From a virus, in IMG/VR virus record IMGVR_UViG_3300030106_005119, positions 1-33,572 of that record: DNA of 33,572 nt. One strand, given 5' to 3'. The notes beneath the pieces were generated by a model. It did not search any database, was not told the origin of the DNA, and saw only the letters and a list, made by a program, of their open reading frames with translations. A program made the position numbers and the translations under genes. Positions 13,813-21,354 of this stretch are shown piece by piece (position 1 is the stretch's first letter; every line of letters starts with the position of its first letter).

Positions 13813-14249
13813 TCCTCCTTAATCTCTTTAGCCTTGCTGGTTATATCCTTGAGCGCCTGCACGTGCATATCTCCTAAAGAGATATTCACGGTCGGGCCGC
13901 TCTTATCCCCAAATGTATCTGGATCATAACGACTTGCTAACCATTGCCTTACTTGAGTCTGTAGCTTTGCTTTTGGAACGTCTTCTGGATGTTTAACGCC
14001 ATCTGCTATCTCAAGCGTTTCGCCGACAAGCGTTTCCGCTGCGACCTTTCGAGCTTGCTGGTAACGACTCCATCGTTCAGGTTCTTTTTTATCGTGGAGC
14101 CACGCATAGAAAACGCGAGTGCCGACATTGTACTTTTTGGCTACCCGCACGATAGGCATACCCGCCATCACGTCATCGAAAATCATTTGCTCACCGATCT
14201 CCTCGGTAAGCATCTTCTTGCCTTTAGTCGTTATCTTCTGACTGACCAT
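13809..14249 (-). CDS. Terminase small subunit-like protein (TerS)
   Basis: The 146-aa product has an N-terminal helix-turn-helix (EQMIFDDVMAGMPIVRVAKK, VGTRVFYAWLHDKKEPERWS), then the TerS pattern YQQARKVAAETLVGETLEIA and AKLQTQVRQWLASRYDPDTF followed by GDKSG. This order (DNA-binding HTH, oligomerisation helices, RQWLASxxxPxxFGDK) fits the Sf6-like small terminase family. ATG 14249 has GGAG 7 nt upstream. It would recognise the packaging site for the large subunit at 7540-8946; the two genes lie about 4.9 kb apart, which is unusual but not rare. Confidence 0.8.
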   Translation of the reverse strand: MVSQKITTKGKKMLTEEIGEQMIFDDVMAGMPIVRVAKKYNVGTRVFYAWLHDKKEPERWSRYQQARKVAAETLVGETLEIADGVKHPEDVPKAKLQTQVRQWLASRYDPDTFGDKSGPTVNISLGDMHVQALKDITSKAKEIKED

Positions 14250-14583
14250 CGCTCAACTCCTTTTCAAACATGGCGACCTCACCTGCAATAGCCATATAAC
14301 CAGCACCATCGACAAAATGGTCAACGAAATCGGTTTTACCGTTCCACACCCTGATCATCTTTAAGTCTGCCAACATCAGCGCCGCTTGATGCGGCTTGAT
14401 GTCCACCCCTAATCGAAGCGACCATATTTTTGATAACGATTCCATATTCTCGTAAACCTTCCCATGATGATCCTCACGGTCGCCTGTTGTTAGCTCTATC
14501 GCTTTGCCCAGGATAATTTCTCTTTTACTGGTCAAATTCGATTCCACGATCTCGTAGTATGTTTTCTGCTTCATATCGCTCAT
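14224..14583 (-). CDS. DUF6378-like phage protein
   Basis: The 119-aa product has the pattern ILGKAIELTTGDREDHHGKV, ENMESLSKIWSLRLGV, PHQAALMLADLKMIRVWNGK and DHFVDGAGYMAIAGEV. This matches the phage DUF6378 family as I remember it: all-helical, with conserved GDR, ALM and D-x-x-GY positions, comparable to MazG-like helical folds. Biochemical role unknown. It overlaps the small terminase by 26 bp and the zinc-ribbon gene by 59 bp; this long upstream overlap leaves the start uncertain (14583, 14574 or a later non-ATG). Confidence 0.7.
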   Translation of the reverse strand: MSDMKQKTYYEIVESNLTSKREIILGKAIELTTGDREDHHGKVYENMESLSKIWSLRLGVDIKPHQAALMLADLKMIRVWNGKTDFVDHFVDGAGYMAIAGEVAMFEKELSDGQSEDND

Positions 14584-14812
14584 CTAAATAGTCGAAGTCT
14601 TCCTCAAACTGGCGATCAAAATTCCTTTTAGTAATTTTGCTCACCGATTTTGCTTTTACTGCTTTCTCCTTTACTGGCTCCTGATAAAAACGCTCAACGG
14701 TTCGCCATTTATGACCACAACGATTGCACTTTCGCCTTCTGTAAACGACTTCACCCTCTGGTCGAGAATCGTAAACACTCGTTGAGCTAATTTGGCACTC
14801 AGGGCATTTCAT
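14525..14812 (-). CDS. NrdR-type zinc-ribbon phage protein
   Basis: The 95-aa product begins MKCPECQ and contains YDSRPEGEVVYRRRKCNRCG followed by HKW. C3-x2-C6 and C29-x2-C32 form a zinc ribbon closely like the N-terminus of the repressor NrdR (CPxC, DSR, RRRR-x-C-x-x-C). The ATP-cone of NrdR is absent, replaced by a basic then acidic helical tail. ATG 14812 overlaps the upstream stop (ATGA); a longer frame with an upstream start was rejected. It probably binds DNA or RNA; it is not a full NrdR. Confidence 0.7.
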   Translation of the reverse strand: MKCPECQISSTSVYDSRPEGEVVYRRRKCNRCGHKWRTVERFYQEPVKEKAVKAKSVSKITKRNFDRQFEEDFDYLDERYEAENILRDRGIEFDQ

Positions 14813-15198
14813 AATCGTTTCTTCACCTCTTCGATCCAGAAGGAAGCTGGCATACACGCAATCATCTCGCGTGGGTTATCAACGATTTCATTAGCCATCC
14901 ACTGTAAAGGCACAACTGTTTGCCAATCGCTTCTGTCAAAGCGATAGGCCAACATAGGAATCAACGATTCTTTTTCAGCGTTATCACAGCTTTGATGCCA
15001 CCATTCCCTGCGATGCACATTGCCGACTTTGTAGCGCTTAATTTCTAACGATATATTAGGTAAACCAATTAGATCAGAGCCGCCAAAAGCGGCCTGATCG
15101 TAATTACGCTGAAAGCAAATTGAAGGTAGGTGGCCTTCGAGGAATGAGAGAAATTCTCTTTCACCTACAGCGCCTTTTCTTCGAGACTTAGCACTCAT
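14809..15198 (-). CDS. PD-(D/E)XK nuclease, Holliday-junction-resolvase-like
   Basis: The 129-aa protein has a basic start (SAKSRRKGAVGEREF), an early E13/E15, then GGSDLIGLPNISLEIKR with D42, E52 and K54 as the D...ExK catalytic set. PMLAYRFDRSDWQTVVPLQW follows as the last strand. The size and motif spacing fit small phage PD-(D/E)XK endonucleases that resolve branched DNA. Resolving recombination or replication intermediates before packaging is the likely role, fitting its place in the replication operon. Confidence 0.78.
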   Translation of the reverse strand: MSAKSRRKGAVGEREFLSFLEGHLPSICFQRNYDQAAFGGSDLIGLPNISLEIKRYKVGNVHRREWWHQSCDNAEKESLIPMLAYRFDRSDWQTVVPLQWMANEIVDNPREMIACMPASFWIEEVKKRL

Positions 15199-15211
15199 GA
15201 GTAAGGGAGTT

Positions 15212-15272
15212 CAGGTGCGCTATACGAAGTATTCGCGTACCGCTTTGGGGCGGTAGCGAAGGAACGCACCTG
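15212..15272. other. Long nested stem-loop between primase and nuclease genes
   Basis: CAGGTGCG (15212-15219) pairs with CGCACCTG (15265-15272). Inside, TTCGC-TACCGC pairs with GCGGTA-GCGAA around TTTGG. About 19 pairs in 61 nt. It lies within the 128-bp space between the primase stop and the nuclease start on the minus strand. No T-tract follows, so it may be an mRNA processing or stability element rather than a terminator. Confidence 0.6.
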
Positions 15273-15326
15273 AAAATACCTGAAAATGTTACATTCGTCA
15301 ACTTTCTGTCACCTTAAATGTTAATC

Positions 15327-16829
15327 TCATGGCACAAAAATAGGCTCTACAAACCTTAAAGAATCCTCATCAAGCTTGACTACTCTGTTTTGCGGCCAAG
15401 GGCCATTCCTAAGCTCGAAGGTGAGCTTTATGCCTTCCTCATGCCTAGTCATCATGATCCCGCTATCCATCCAACCCTGCATTGCTGAAGCGCCTCTAGC
15501 GCCTTCGAAGCCATCAGTGTCCTTCACCCCCTTCCTGGTATGGTGGATCAGGAAAACGGCCGGAGGAGTCGTTGTACCAAGTTCCTCGGCACTAAATAAC
15601 GAGTTCAGCATCTTCAGGAATCCATTCACCTCAGAGTTCATGGATTCATCGCCTGTAAAAAAGTTAGCCATTGGATCTATTGCAACGATTGTAGGCTTAG
15701 TCTTCTTAATCATCGTTTGCAGACGGTTATAATTGCTACCGATGTCAAAGTCGCCGCGATCAGTCCAGAGGAAGTTCTTTTTAAGTAATCCTTGTTGGGC
15801 TGGACTAAACGATCTAAAAAGAGGCTTTAGCCTCTCACCCACATAGGAGCCTCTAATCTCCGCTTGTAGCCACAAAACCTTGTGGGCCTTGTTCCACCTG
15901 TAGCCAAGGAAATCGCCTCCTACAGCGGCTGTGGTGAGCGCCTCAAGGACGAATTGGCTTTTACCGATCTTGGGCTGGCCGATGATGAATACTCTGAACC
16001 CTGCGCTTATAAAGCCATGTCCTAGATAGTCTTGCGGCTTGTTAGCTTCAAGCTCAAAGGCTTGAGACATCGTTAACACCTTTAAGGGCTCGTAATCTCG
16101 ATCAGCGCCGAAATCCTTATCCCTAGCGCCTTTGAGCATGATCGTTATCTCTTCTCTGGTCTGCTCATGCGTGTATCCTGGCTGAGTCAATTCCTCGCAT
16201 TCCCTAAGAATGCGATCGTCATTCCAACCCCAAGCTACGCGCTGTGCTGACCATTTGAGGGCGGTGTTGTGCCAGCCTTCACCACCACCCTCATTGGTGT
16301 TCATTAGGCTTTTAATGGCTTTCTCATGCTCTTCTTTAAGTTCTGGCAAATCAGAGAAGACATGAAAGTCTTCGTCTGATTGCCAGTTCCATTCGTAGCC
16401 CTCGCCAGCGCAGATTACATAGCCACCTGCCGAGCGCACATCTAATCCCGCTTGCGTCTGATGATTCATCAGGCTTGGAGCGCTACGATAAAACCAGTGT
16501 TCTCCACCGCTGCGAGTCTTCGCCTTTAAGGGCGTGAAGGGTAGATTGGTCAATGCCCATTGTTTTAGATCCGCATTCTTATGCGTATCTAAATCAACAA
16601 CCACGAATTTGTTACCTGTCACTGCACCCCATAAGTGGTTGGGGTACTTTTTAAACCATGAACTTAGTTCCTTGTTAGTGGGAACGCGCTCTTTGAATTC
16701 ATCCCATTTAACAACAGGAACCTTGTTTTTATTGCATGGGATAATCGCTATGTCGTGTTCTTCGACCAGTTCTGAAATGGCTTCTTGAACCTCTGAGTGC
16801 GACTTTGGCTTGTTCAAAAGTTTCAACAT
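15327..16829 (-). CDS. Primase-helicase (prim-pol N-terminus plus RepA-like ATPase)
   Basis: The 500-aa protein has an archaeo-eukaryotic prim-pol type domain (~25-150): KVPVVKWDEFKERVPTNKEL, metal ligands D79 and D81 in VVVDLDTH, and the SGGEHWFY motif with H111. A RecA-fold ATPase follows, with Walker A GQPKIGKS (284-291), Walker B IVAIDPMANF (D385) and FLIHHTRKG as a sensor-like segment, as in RepA-type hexameric helicases. It would unwind and prime phage DNA. It is transcribed divergently from the repressor, so the repressor probably controls it. It is the first gene of the leftward replication operon. Confidence 0.87.
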   Translation of the reverse strand: MLKLLNKPKSHSEVQEAISELVEEHDIAIIPCNKNKVPVVKWDEFKERVPTNKELSSWFKKYPNHLWGAVTGNKFVVVDLDTHKNADLKQWALTNLPFTPLKAKTRSGGEHWFYRSAPSLMNHQTQAGLDVRSAGGYVICAGEGYEWNWQSDEDFHVFSDLPELKEEHEKAIKSLMNTNEGGGEGWHNTALKWSAQRVAWGWNDDRILRECEELTQPGYTHEQTREEITIMLKGARDKDFGADRDYEPLKVLTMSQAFELEANKPQDYLGHGFISAGFRVFIIGQPKIGKSQFVLEALTTAAVGGDFLGYRWNKAHKVLWLQAEIRGSYVGERLKPLFRSFSPAQQGLLKKNFLWTDRGDFDIGSNYNRLQTMIKKTKPTIVAIDPMANFFTGDESMNSEVNGFLKMLNSLFSAEELGTTTPPAVFLIHHTRKGVKDTDGFEGARGASAMQGWMDSGIMMTRHEEGIKLTFELRNGPWPQNRVVKLDEDSLRFVEPIFVP

Positions 16830-16979
16830 ATCTCTATATCTAGTTCTACAACCGTTGTTGACAAAACTAAACGAATCGTTTTCTACAAGAAAGAACTTTT
16901 GATAATTTATTGCGTTGTTAGGTATATATGGTTTATTGTGTTTGTAGTGTTTTAATAATCTATAACAAGGGACGGGTAG
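16830..16979. promoter_or_regulatory. Immunity region with divergent promoters and operator-like dyads
   Basis: Leftward promoter: TTGTCA (16864-16859), 16-bp spacer, TAGATA (16842-16837). The spacer contains the dyad ACAACGGTTGT, well placed for repression. Rightward promoter: TTGATA (16899-16904), 18-bp spacer, TATATA (16923-16928). A second dyad, AAACGAATCGTTT, lies at ~16869-16881, and TTCTACAA-like half-sites occur on both sides of it. The layout is that of a CI-type switch. Confidence 0.6.
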
Positions 16980-17336
16980 ATGAGTTCAAAAAAACAAGAA
17001 GTTGGTGCGCGAGTCAAGCAGTTAAGGAAAGCGCGAGAAATGACATTGCGCGAAGTTGGCATGAAACTTGGTGTAGCAGCGAACACTGTTAATCGTTGGG
17101 AAAGGGGAGAGTCATCGCCTACCAGAGCAAATCTGGTAGCTATGTCCGACCTTTTTGCTGTCGATCCAAGCTGGCTTATGTTCGGCATTACACAATCGAA
17201 CACCAAGAAGGACGAAGAAAAGCTGTTAAGGAAGTTGAGGTTGTTGACTGACAAACAATACGAAAACATTGAATTCTTGGTTGACGAGTTAATAGGGGGG
17301 ATAGAACAAAAGGGGGAAAGTAATGGATCTGCTTAG
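16980..17336 (+). CDS. XRE/CI-type repressor without protease domain
   Basis: The 118-aa protein has a classic N-terminal helix-turn-helix (~11-65): VKQLRKAREMTLREVGMKLG, VAANTVNRWERGESSPTRAN, then LFAVDPSWLMFG. The rest is a short helical tail (KLLRKLRLLTDKQYENIEFL), probably for dimerisation. There is no LexA/CI S24 peptidase, so RecA-stimulated self-cleavage is not expected; induction must use another route. It lies beside operator-like dyads and is divergent from the primase gene, the usual position of the lysogeny repressor. The next gene overlaps it by 14 bp. Confidence 0.85.
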   Translation: MSSKKQEVGARVKQLRKAREMTLREVGMKLGVAANTVNRWERGESSPTRANLVAMSDLFAVDPSWLMFGITQSNTKKDEEKLLRKLRLLTDKQYENIEFLVDELIGGIEQKGESNGSA

Positions 17337-18291
17337 TACAGAAGCGAAAGATTTTGTTGCGAAATGCGCGAATAACTTTATGAGAGAAGAACTAGTTCTT
17401 AGGTTTGTCGGCGAATCTGGGAGGAAATATTTTTGGATGAAAGATGGATATATTGAGAAATCATATTTGAAAAAAAAGCTAGCTGATGCGTATGGTCAAA
17501 AAAAAGGTAATTACTTTGATTCGGTTGTTTACGATTGCTTGGTGAATTCTGGTCAGACCAAAAATAGTTTTGTTTATGCGTTCTACAAGGGTGAATCTAA
17601 TGGGGTTTTCATTGTGGGAGATATGAAAGAATTTTTAGTGGAAGTAGTACCTGAATCTATTTACCAGGAATTGAAATGTTTTTGTCAAAGAAATAAGGCA
17701 TTTGCCGAGGTGACAAACCAATTATCAGGTGTTTTCAAACAAAACAAAAACATTACTCAAATAAGACCGCTTTACCCATTCGAAGTCGAGCCAATTCGAG
17801 CAGATGGTAGTAAACATAAACCAATACAGTTAGATAAAGTTGAGTCTTTCATCAAAGAAGTAAGACTAGAAACTTTGGATGCAAACTCAAAACCATCAAG
17901 GAAAATCATAATACACCGAAAAGAGGGTCGAGATGTTTTTGTGGAGTACCACTGGCACGAAAACGCAATTTTTCTATACGAGCTTCTTTTGAAATTAGTC
18001 GAGAACAAAACCCAAGTAATAAAATACTTTTTGAGTTTTCCCAGTATGAAAAACGATGTTAAGGAAGGATGGGTCGTTTTAGAAGAAAAAAATATAGGTG
18101 TTTTCTTGGAGTGGCGGTGCGGTAACAAAATGTTTTGTAAGAAAGCACCAGTTCTTTTAGAGGATCAATTAAGAGAATTTGCAAAACAAAGAGGTAGACT
18201 TTTTCTAGCTCCCACGTTTTTGCTCGATGAAAATAATAATAAAACTATCGGTTTTTATAAAATAAACTCTACAAACAATGTAGACAAGTAA
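17323..18291 (+). CDS. Unrecognised 322-aa protein co-transcribed with the repressor
   Basis: The gene overlaps the repressor by 14 bp and has AGGGGG before its ATG, so it should be made in the lysogen together with the repressor. The protein is Lys/Glu-rich and soluble. Its first ~75 residues (VLRFVGESGRKYFWMKDGYI, KLADAYGQKKGNYFDSVVYD) might form a winged-helix-like domain. The C-terminal half is mixed alpha/beta (SRKIIIHRKEGRDVFVEYHW, EKNIGVFLEWRCGNKMF). No metallopeptidase HExxH and no nucleotide-binding motif was found. The local DNA is richer in A/T than its neighbours. Candidate roles are superinfection immunity, an anti-repressor partner or defence against other phages; none is proven. 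Confidence 0.75.
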   Translation: MDLLSTEAKDFVAKCANNFMREELVLRFVGESGRKYFWMKDGYIEKSYLKKKLADAYGQKKGNYFDSVVYDCLVNSGQTKNSFVYAFYKGESNGVFIVGDMKEFLVEVVPESIYQELKCFCQRNKAFAEVTNQLSGVFKQNKNITQIRPLYPFEVEPIRADGSKHKPIQLDKVESFIKEVRLETLDANSKPSRKIIIHRKEGRDVFVEYHWHENAIFLYELLLKLVENKTQVIKYFLSFPSMKNDVKEGWVVLEEKNIGVFLEWRCGNKMFCKKAPVLLEDQLREFAKQRGRLFLAPTFLLDENNNKTIGFYKINSTNNVDK

Positions 18292-18315
18292 GACAAGAAT
18301 GTAGTACCTTCAGTT

Positions 18316-18358
18316 CAGGGGTGTTAATTAATTAAATTAACGCCCCTGCAACGAGGGG
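18316..18358 (+). promoter_or_regulatory. Hairpin that can compete for the ribosome site of the next gene
   Basis: CAGGGGTGTTAATT (18316-18329) pairs with AATTAACGCCCCTG (18335-18348): 14 pairs including one T-G, loop 5 nt, with no T-tract. The CCCCT of the right arm is also complementary to AGGGG (18354-18358), the ribosome site of the 48-aa gene at 18364. The two pairings exclude each other. Confidence 0.5.
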
Positions 18359-18363
18359 TACTT

Positions 18364-18510
18364 ATGACTTTAAAAAAACTAACCGCATTTGTGCGGAAAC
18401 AGGTTCGCCGCATAACATGGCGAGACTTCGAAAGACACGAATTACCCTTTCCACTTGAAGATGAACCATCCTGGTTCACAAAAAAACCAAAGGAGAATCA
18501 CGAATGGTAG
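18364..18510 (+). CDS. Small basic protein upstream of Sak4-like gene
   Basis: A 48-aa frame begins MTLKKLTAFVRKQVRRITW and ends WFTKKPKENHEW. The N-terminal half is a basic amphipathic helix; the middle is acidic (FPLEDEPSW). It has a GAGGGG ribosome site 5 nt before the ATG, and its end overlaps the next start by 7 bp. No family is recognised. It opens the recombination operon; nucleic-acid or partner binding is a guess. Confidence 0.6.
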   Translation: MTLKKLTAFVRKQVRRITWRDFERHELPFPLEDEPSWFTKKPKENHEW

Positions 18511-19292
18511 ACATTCTGAAACCTTCCTCTGGTCGAAAAAAAGATCCATTTAAATGGGTAATTTCAGGCGTTAATGGCGTTGGTAAAACGACATTATGTA
18601 CTCAAATGCCCAAGCCGCTCTTTATTGATTTAGAGGGTGGTACTGGTTATCTGGATGTTAATCGATTAGAGGCTAAGACCTATGCGGATGTTCTGGATAT
18701 TTTCAATCAAATCAAAGAGAAAGATCACGAATATAAAACTGTTGTTCTGGACTCATTGGATTGGTTTGAAACGATCATGGAAGAATCCATTGTTGCTGAA
18801 GCAGCACAAAAGAAGATGGGCATTGAAGACATAGCTGACATACCTAACTTCAGAGGCTACTCATTAAGCCAATCAAAAATGAAATCGTTTCTTAATCTTT
18901 GCAGTGAGGTTGTAGATACAGGGGTGAATATCGCCCTGATTTGCCACACAGCGCCCAAAGAGATCACTAGTGATCCTCTGATACCTGCACACCAGAAATG
19001 GGTGCTTAAACTGCGCGAGAAGAACGCTGGGAAGGTAAAGGAGTGGTGTGACTTTCTTTTCTTTGCTACCTACGACAGAGGTATCGAAGTGAAGGGTGAT
19101 TTCTTTAATAAGCAGACTACTGCAAAGGAGAAAGGTGAACGAGTTATGTACACAAGTGGTGTAGATAAGTTCGACGCTAAAAGCAGAGTGCCTTTGTTAA
19201 ACGAAGAAGGTGAGCCAGTGCTTCCTTTGAAATGGGATGCGTTCAAAGAGACTTACATAAAAGCGATTGAGACAAAAGAGGAAGCAGCATGA
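18504..19292 (+). CDS. Sak4-like RecA-fold ATPase (AAA_24 type)
   Basis: The 262-aa product has Walker A GVNGVGKT (22-29), the next strand KPLFIDLEGGTGYLDVNRLE, and Walker B YKTVVLDSLDWFE. It also has NIALICHTAPKEIT and the late segment CDFLFFATYDRGIE, as in phage NTP-binding proteins of the AAA_24/Sak4 group. Sak4 proteins are RecA-core single-strand annealing recombinases. The gene immediately upstream of a DUF669 ssDNA-binding protein is the standard Sak4-SSB pair, and a RecB-type nuclease follows. It therefore likely anneals or exchanges strands during replication and recombination. Confidence 0.85.
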   Translation: MVDILKPSSGRKKDPFKWVISGVNGVGKTTLCTQMPKPLFIDLEGGTGYLDVNRLEAKTYADVLDIFNQIKEKDHEYKTVVLDSLDWFETIMEESIVAEAAQKKMGIEDIADIPNFRGYSLSQSKMKSFLNLCSEVVDTGVNIALICHTAPKEITSDPLIPAHQKWVLKLREKNAGKVKEWCDFLFFATYDRGIEVKGDFFNKQTTAKEKGERVMYTSGVDKFDAKSRVPLLNEEGEPVLPLKWDAFKETYIKAIETKEEAA

Positions 19293-19789
19293 CAGATATT
19301 ACTGATTTTTTGGATGGCAGTAGCAGCGGCGAAGGCGAGTACGTTAGAAGACTACTTGATCCTGGTCATTACAAGGTAACGGTACTCAAACACCAAATGG
19401 TTGATACAGATTTTGGCAAATCAATCATGTTGGTGTGCGAGGAAGAGGGTTCAAAAAACTGGATCAACACATTCTTCGGCTATGAAACACCAGAACAGGC
19501 TTTTGATGCGAAAGGGTTATCTCGATTGCGCTACGCGATGAAAGCATTTGGTTTGAAACTGGAAGATGCTGTGATTAAAGATGAAGGCAAATCAATCTTT
19601 GACGCACAAAAAGCGGGTGAGTTATGTACAGGCCATTCAGCGACCGCTGAGCTTGCGATCAAGAACAATGGCAAAGAGAACATCATCATTAAGTTTATAG
19701 AGGCAGCAGACAAGCACGCTGCTCCGGCCTCTCCACCACCACAAAAAGCCGAATCTTCATCAGAAGATACGAGCTTTTTAGATGATTGA
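19289..19789 (+). CDS. DUF669-like single-stranded DNA-binding protein
   Basis: The 166-aa product has a DUF669-type beta-rich core: RRLLDPGHYKVTVLKHQMVD, NWINTFFGYETPEQAFDAKG, RLRYAMKAFGLKLED, GHSATAELAIKNNGKENIII. The C-terminal ~25 residues are a flexible Pro/Ser/Glu tail ending in DTSFLDD. An acidic terminal tip like this is the partner-binding feature of SSB proteins. It overlaps the Sak4-like gene (ATGA) and the nuclease gene (8 bp). It probably coats phage ssDNA and loads the recombinase. Confidence 0.82.
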   Translation: MTDITDFLDGSSSGEGEYVRRLLDPGHYKVTVLKHQMVDTDFGKSIMLVCEEEGSKNWINTFFGYETPEQAFDAKGLSRLRYAMKAFGLKLEDAVIKDEGKSIFDAQKAGELCTGHSATAELAIKNNGKENIIIKFIEAADKHAAPASPPPQKAESSSEDTSFLDD

Positions 19790-20858
19790 TCGTATCAATA
19801 AGATTGTCTCCTCTCTGCTTGTGAACTTGGGTTCACTTGCATCGAGGCGGCATTACTTGGGTGGATCTGAAATCGGCAAGGAGTGTCCAAGAGAACTTTG
19901 GCTGGGATGGCGTTGGTGTTTACCGTTATTAAACGATGGGAAGAAACAGCTTACTTTTCAAATAGGGCAGCACATCGAAGATATATTAGTTGAGAATTTT
20001 GGTTCTCAACTAATATCAATCATGCCGCAATCGAGAGAACAGGTCGGCGGTTCTTTCTTTGGTGGTCACCTTTCCTGGCACGTTGATGGTTTTTTTGTTC
20101 TGAACGGCGCTGAAAACACCAATGTGTTATGGGAATGTAAATCAGCGAACAGTAAACGATTTAATCAATTAGCCAAGAATGGCGTGTTGGCATCGTTGAG
20201 TCGTGAAACTGATTTAGCGTATTCACAATGGGATGAAGCCTACGGCGCTCAGCTTCAGTTTTATATGGGGGCATTAAACGAGGGCGGCATGGAAGTAAAT
20301 CATGCTTTGGTCACGGTCGTGAACAAGAACACCTCAGACATCTACAGCGAAGTCGTTACCTACGATCCTACACAGTATGAATCGTTAAAAGCGAAAGCAG
20401 AGTGGATTCTGGGCCTCTCTGCACCCCCTGACGGCGCGTGGCAAGAGAACCACTACAAGGTACGCAACTTCATGAACAGCGACGATAGAGGGGTTTATTT
20501 GGGCGATCTAACGCCCAAAAAACCCAACTGTAGGAACTGCAAGTGGAGTAAGCCAAACCTCTCAGACAAGAGCAAGAAGGCTGTCTGGGGCTGTAAGAAG
20601 TCCAGGAAGCTGCTTAGCTTTGAGGAGCAGCTAACTGCTTGCTCAGACCACCAATGGATTCACGATCTGGTTCCAGCGATTTGTATCGATGAGGACGAAG
20701 CAACTTATGTCAGAGATGGCATTGAATTCACGAACAGTGAAGAAGGCTTTACCAGCGCTGAGATCGCTTGGCTTTGTAGAACAAATTGGAACATCGAAGA
20801 TTTAGAAACTTTGAAATCGTTGAGACACGATTTTGATGCGGAAATGGAGATTATGTAA
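19782..20858 (+). CDS. RecB/Cas4-type PD-(D/E)XK nuclease with probable Fe-S cluster
   Basis: The 358-aa product shows the RecB nuclease motifs: GGSEIGKECPRELW near the start, D102 in WHVDGFF, E118-C-K120 in WECKSAN, and Q157-x3-Y161 in AQLQFY. Four cysteines, C35 and then C250, C253 and C271 (with C287 nearby), are spaced as in Cas4/AddB nucleases where one N-terminal and three C-terminal cysteines hold a 4Fe-4S cluster. It likely resects DNA ends to make ssDNA for the Sak4/DUF669 pair encoded just upstream. The cluster could instead be zinc. Confidence 0.82.
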   Translation: MIDRINKIVSSLLVNLGSLASRRHYLGGSEIGKECPRELWLGWRWCLPLLNDGKKQLTFQIGQHIEDILVENFGSQLISIMPQSREQVGGSFFGGHLSWHVDGFFVLNGAENTNVLWECKSANSKRFNQLAKNGVLASLSRETDLAYSQWDEAYGAQLQFYMGALNEGGMEVNHALVTVVNKNTSDIYSEVVTYDPTQYESLKAKAEWILGLSAPPDGAWQENHYKVRNFMNSDDRGVYLGDLTPKKPNCRNCKWSKPNLSDKSKKAVWGCKKSRKLLSFEEQLTACSDHQWIHDLVPAICIDEDEATYVRDGIEFTNSEEGFTSAEIAWLCRTNWNIEDLETLKSLRHDFDAEMEIM

Positions 20859-21065
20859 ATGAGTGAACTATTCACGGTAAGAAACTTTCACGAAGCACAC
20901 CCCTTCATGCACAAGAATTTGCAAGCTCTCAAGTTCGAGATTGCTAACCGTGACAAAAATGGATTGATGGATGCGGGTGCAATTATCGAAAAGAGAACAG
21001 GCACTAATAAGCGTCATTCAATCTTGATAGATCGTGACGCTTATTTTGCATGGTTAAAAAGTTAG
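20859..21065 (+). CDS. Excisionase-like small DNA-binding protein
   Basis: The 68-aa product has the pattern FTVRNFHEAHPFMHKNLQAL, EIANRDKNGLMDAGAIIEKR and SILIDRDAYFAWLKS. This is a winged-helix type shared by small mobile-element proteins related to excisionases and AlpA-like regulators. It follows the nuclease stop directly and has GGAG 9 nt before the ATG. Its position a few hundred bp before attP and the integrase supports a directionality-factor role, inferred from context. Confidence 0.65.
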   Translation: MSELFTVRNFHEAHPFMHKNLQALKFEIANRDKNGLMDAGAIIEKRTGTNKRHSILIDRDAYFAWLKS

Positions 21066-21139
21066 ATCAAAGGTGCATGGTTCACCTTTCGGAACAAGGC
21101 TGGCCCACTTGTGATCGAAAACGGGCCTTTGGAGAATCA

Positions 21140-21346
21140 ATGAGTAAAACAAAAGACGAAGAGCGGAAAGAAATAGAGGATCAGATAAGCAAGTTCTTAT
21201 CTGAAGGTGGAGAGATTCAAGAGGTTGATATGTCAGTGTCAAAAATCAAAGTACATTTCAACCGAAAGCAAAGGAAGGCACAAAGCTACTTTAAAAACTC
21301 GAATCACACACTGTTTAAAGAGCAGCAAAAAAACAGTAAAAGCTAA
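21140..21346 (+). CDS. Small acidic/basic protein with SutA-like FLxxGGxIxxV motif
   Basis: The 68-aa product from ATG 21140 (GGAG 6 nt upstream) begins MSKTKDEERKEIEDQISKFL and continues SEGGEIQEVDMSVSKIKV, then a basic tail. The pattern FLxxGGxIxxV occurs in short proteins of proteobacteria and their phages, some related to the RNA-polymerase-binding SutA. A longer frame beginning at 21050 would overlap the preceding gene without a ribosome site. Short inverted repeats (AAAGGTG/CACCTTT near 21068-21088, GGCCC/GGGCC near 21103-21127) precede it. Function not proven. Confidence 0.6.
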   Translation: MSKTKDEERKEIEDQISKFLSEGGEIQEVDMSVSKIKVHFNRKQRKAQSYFKNSNHTLFKEQQKNSKS

Positions 21347-21354
21347 AAATCTCG

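Noticed and set aside
14525-14812. True NrdR repressor
   Set aside because: Only the zinc ribbon is present; the ATP-cone domain is missing and the length is too short.
15221-15234. loxP-like half-site (TATACGAAGTAT)
   Set aside because: Only one partial arm; no spacer and second arm. The sequence is explained by the larger stem-loop.
17323-18291. ImmA/IrrE-type metallopeptidase partner of the repressor
   Set aside because: A HWHEN string is present but no HExxH motif exists, so the zinc-protease signature is missing.
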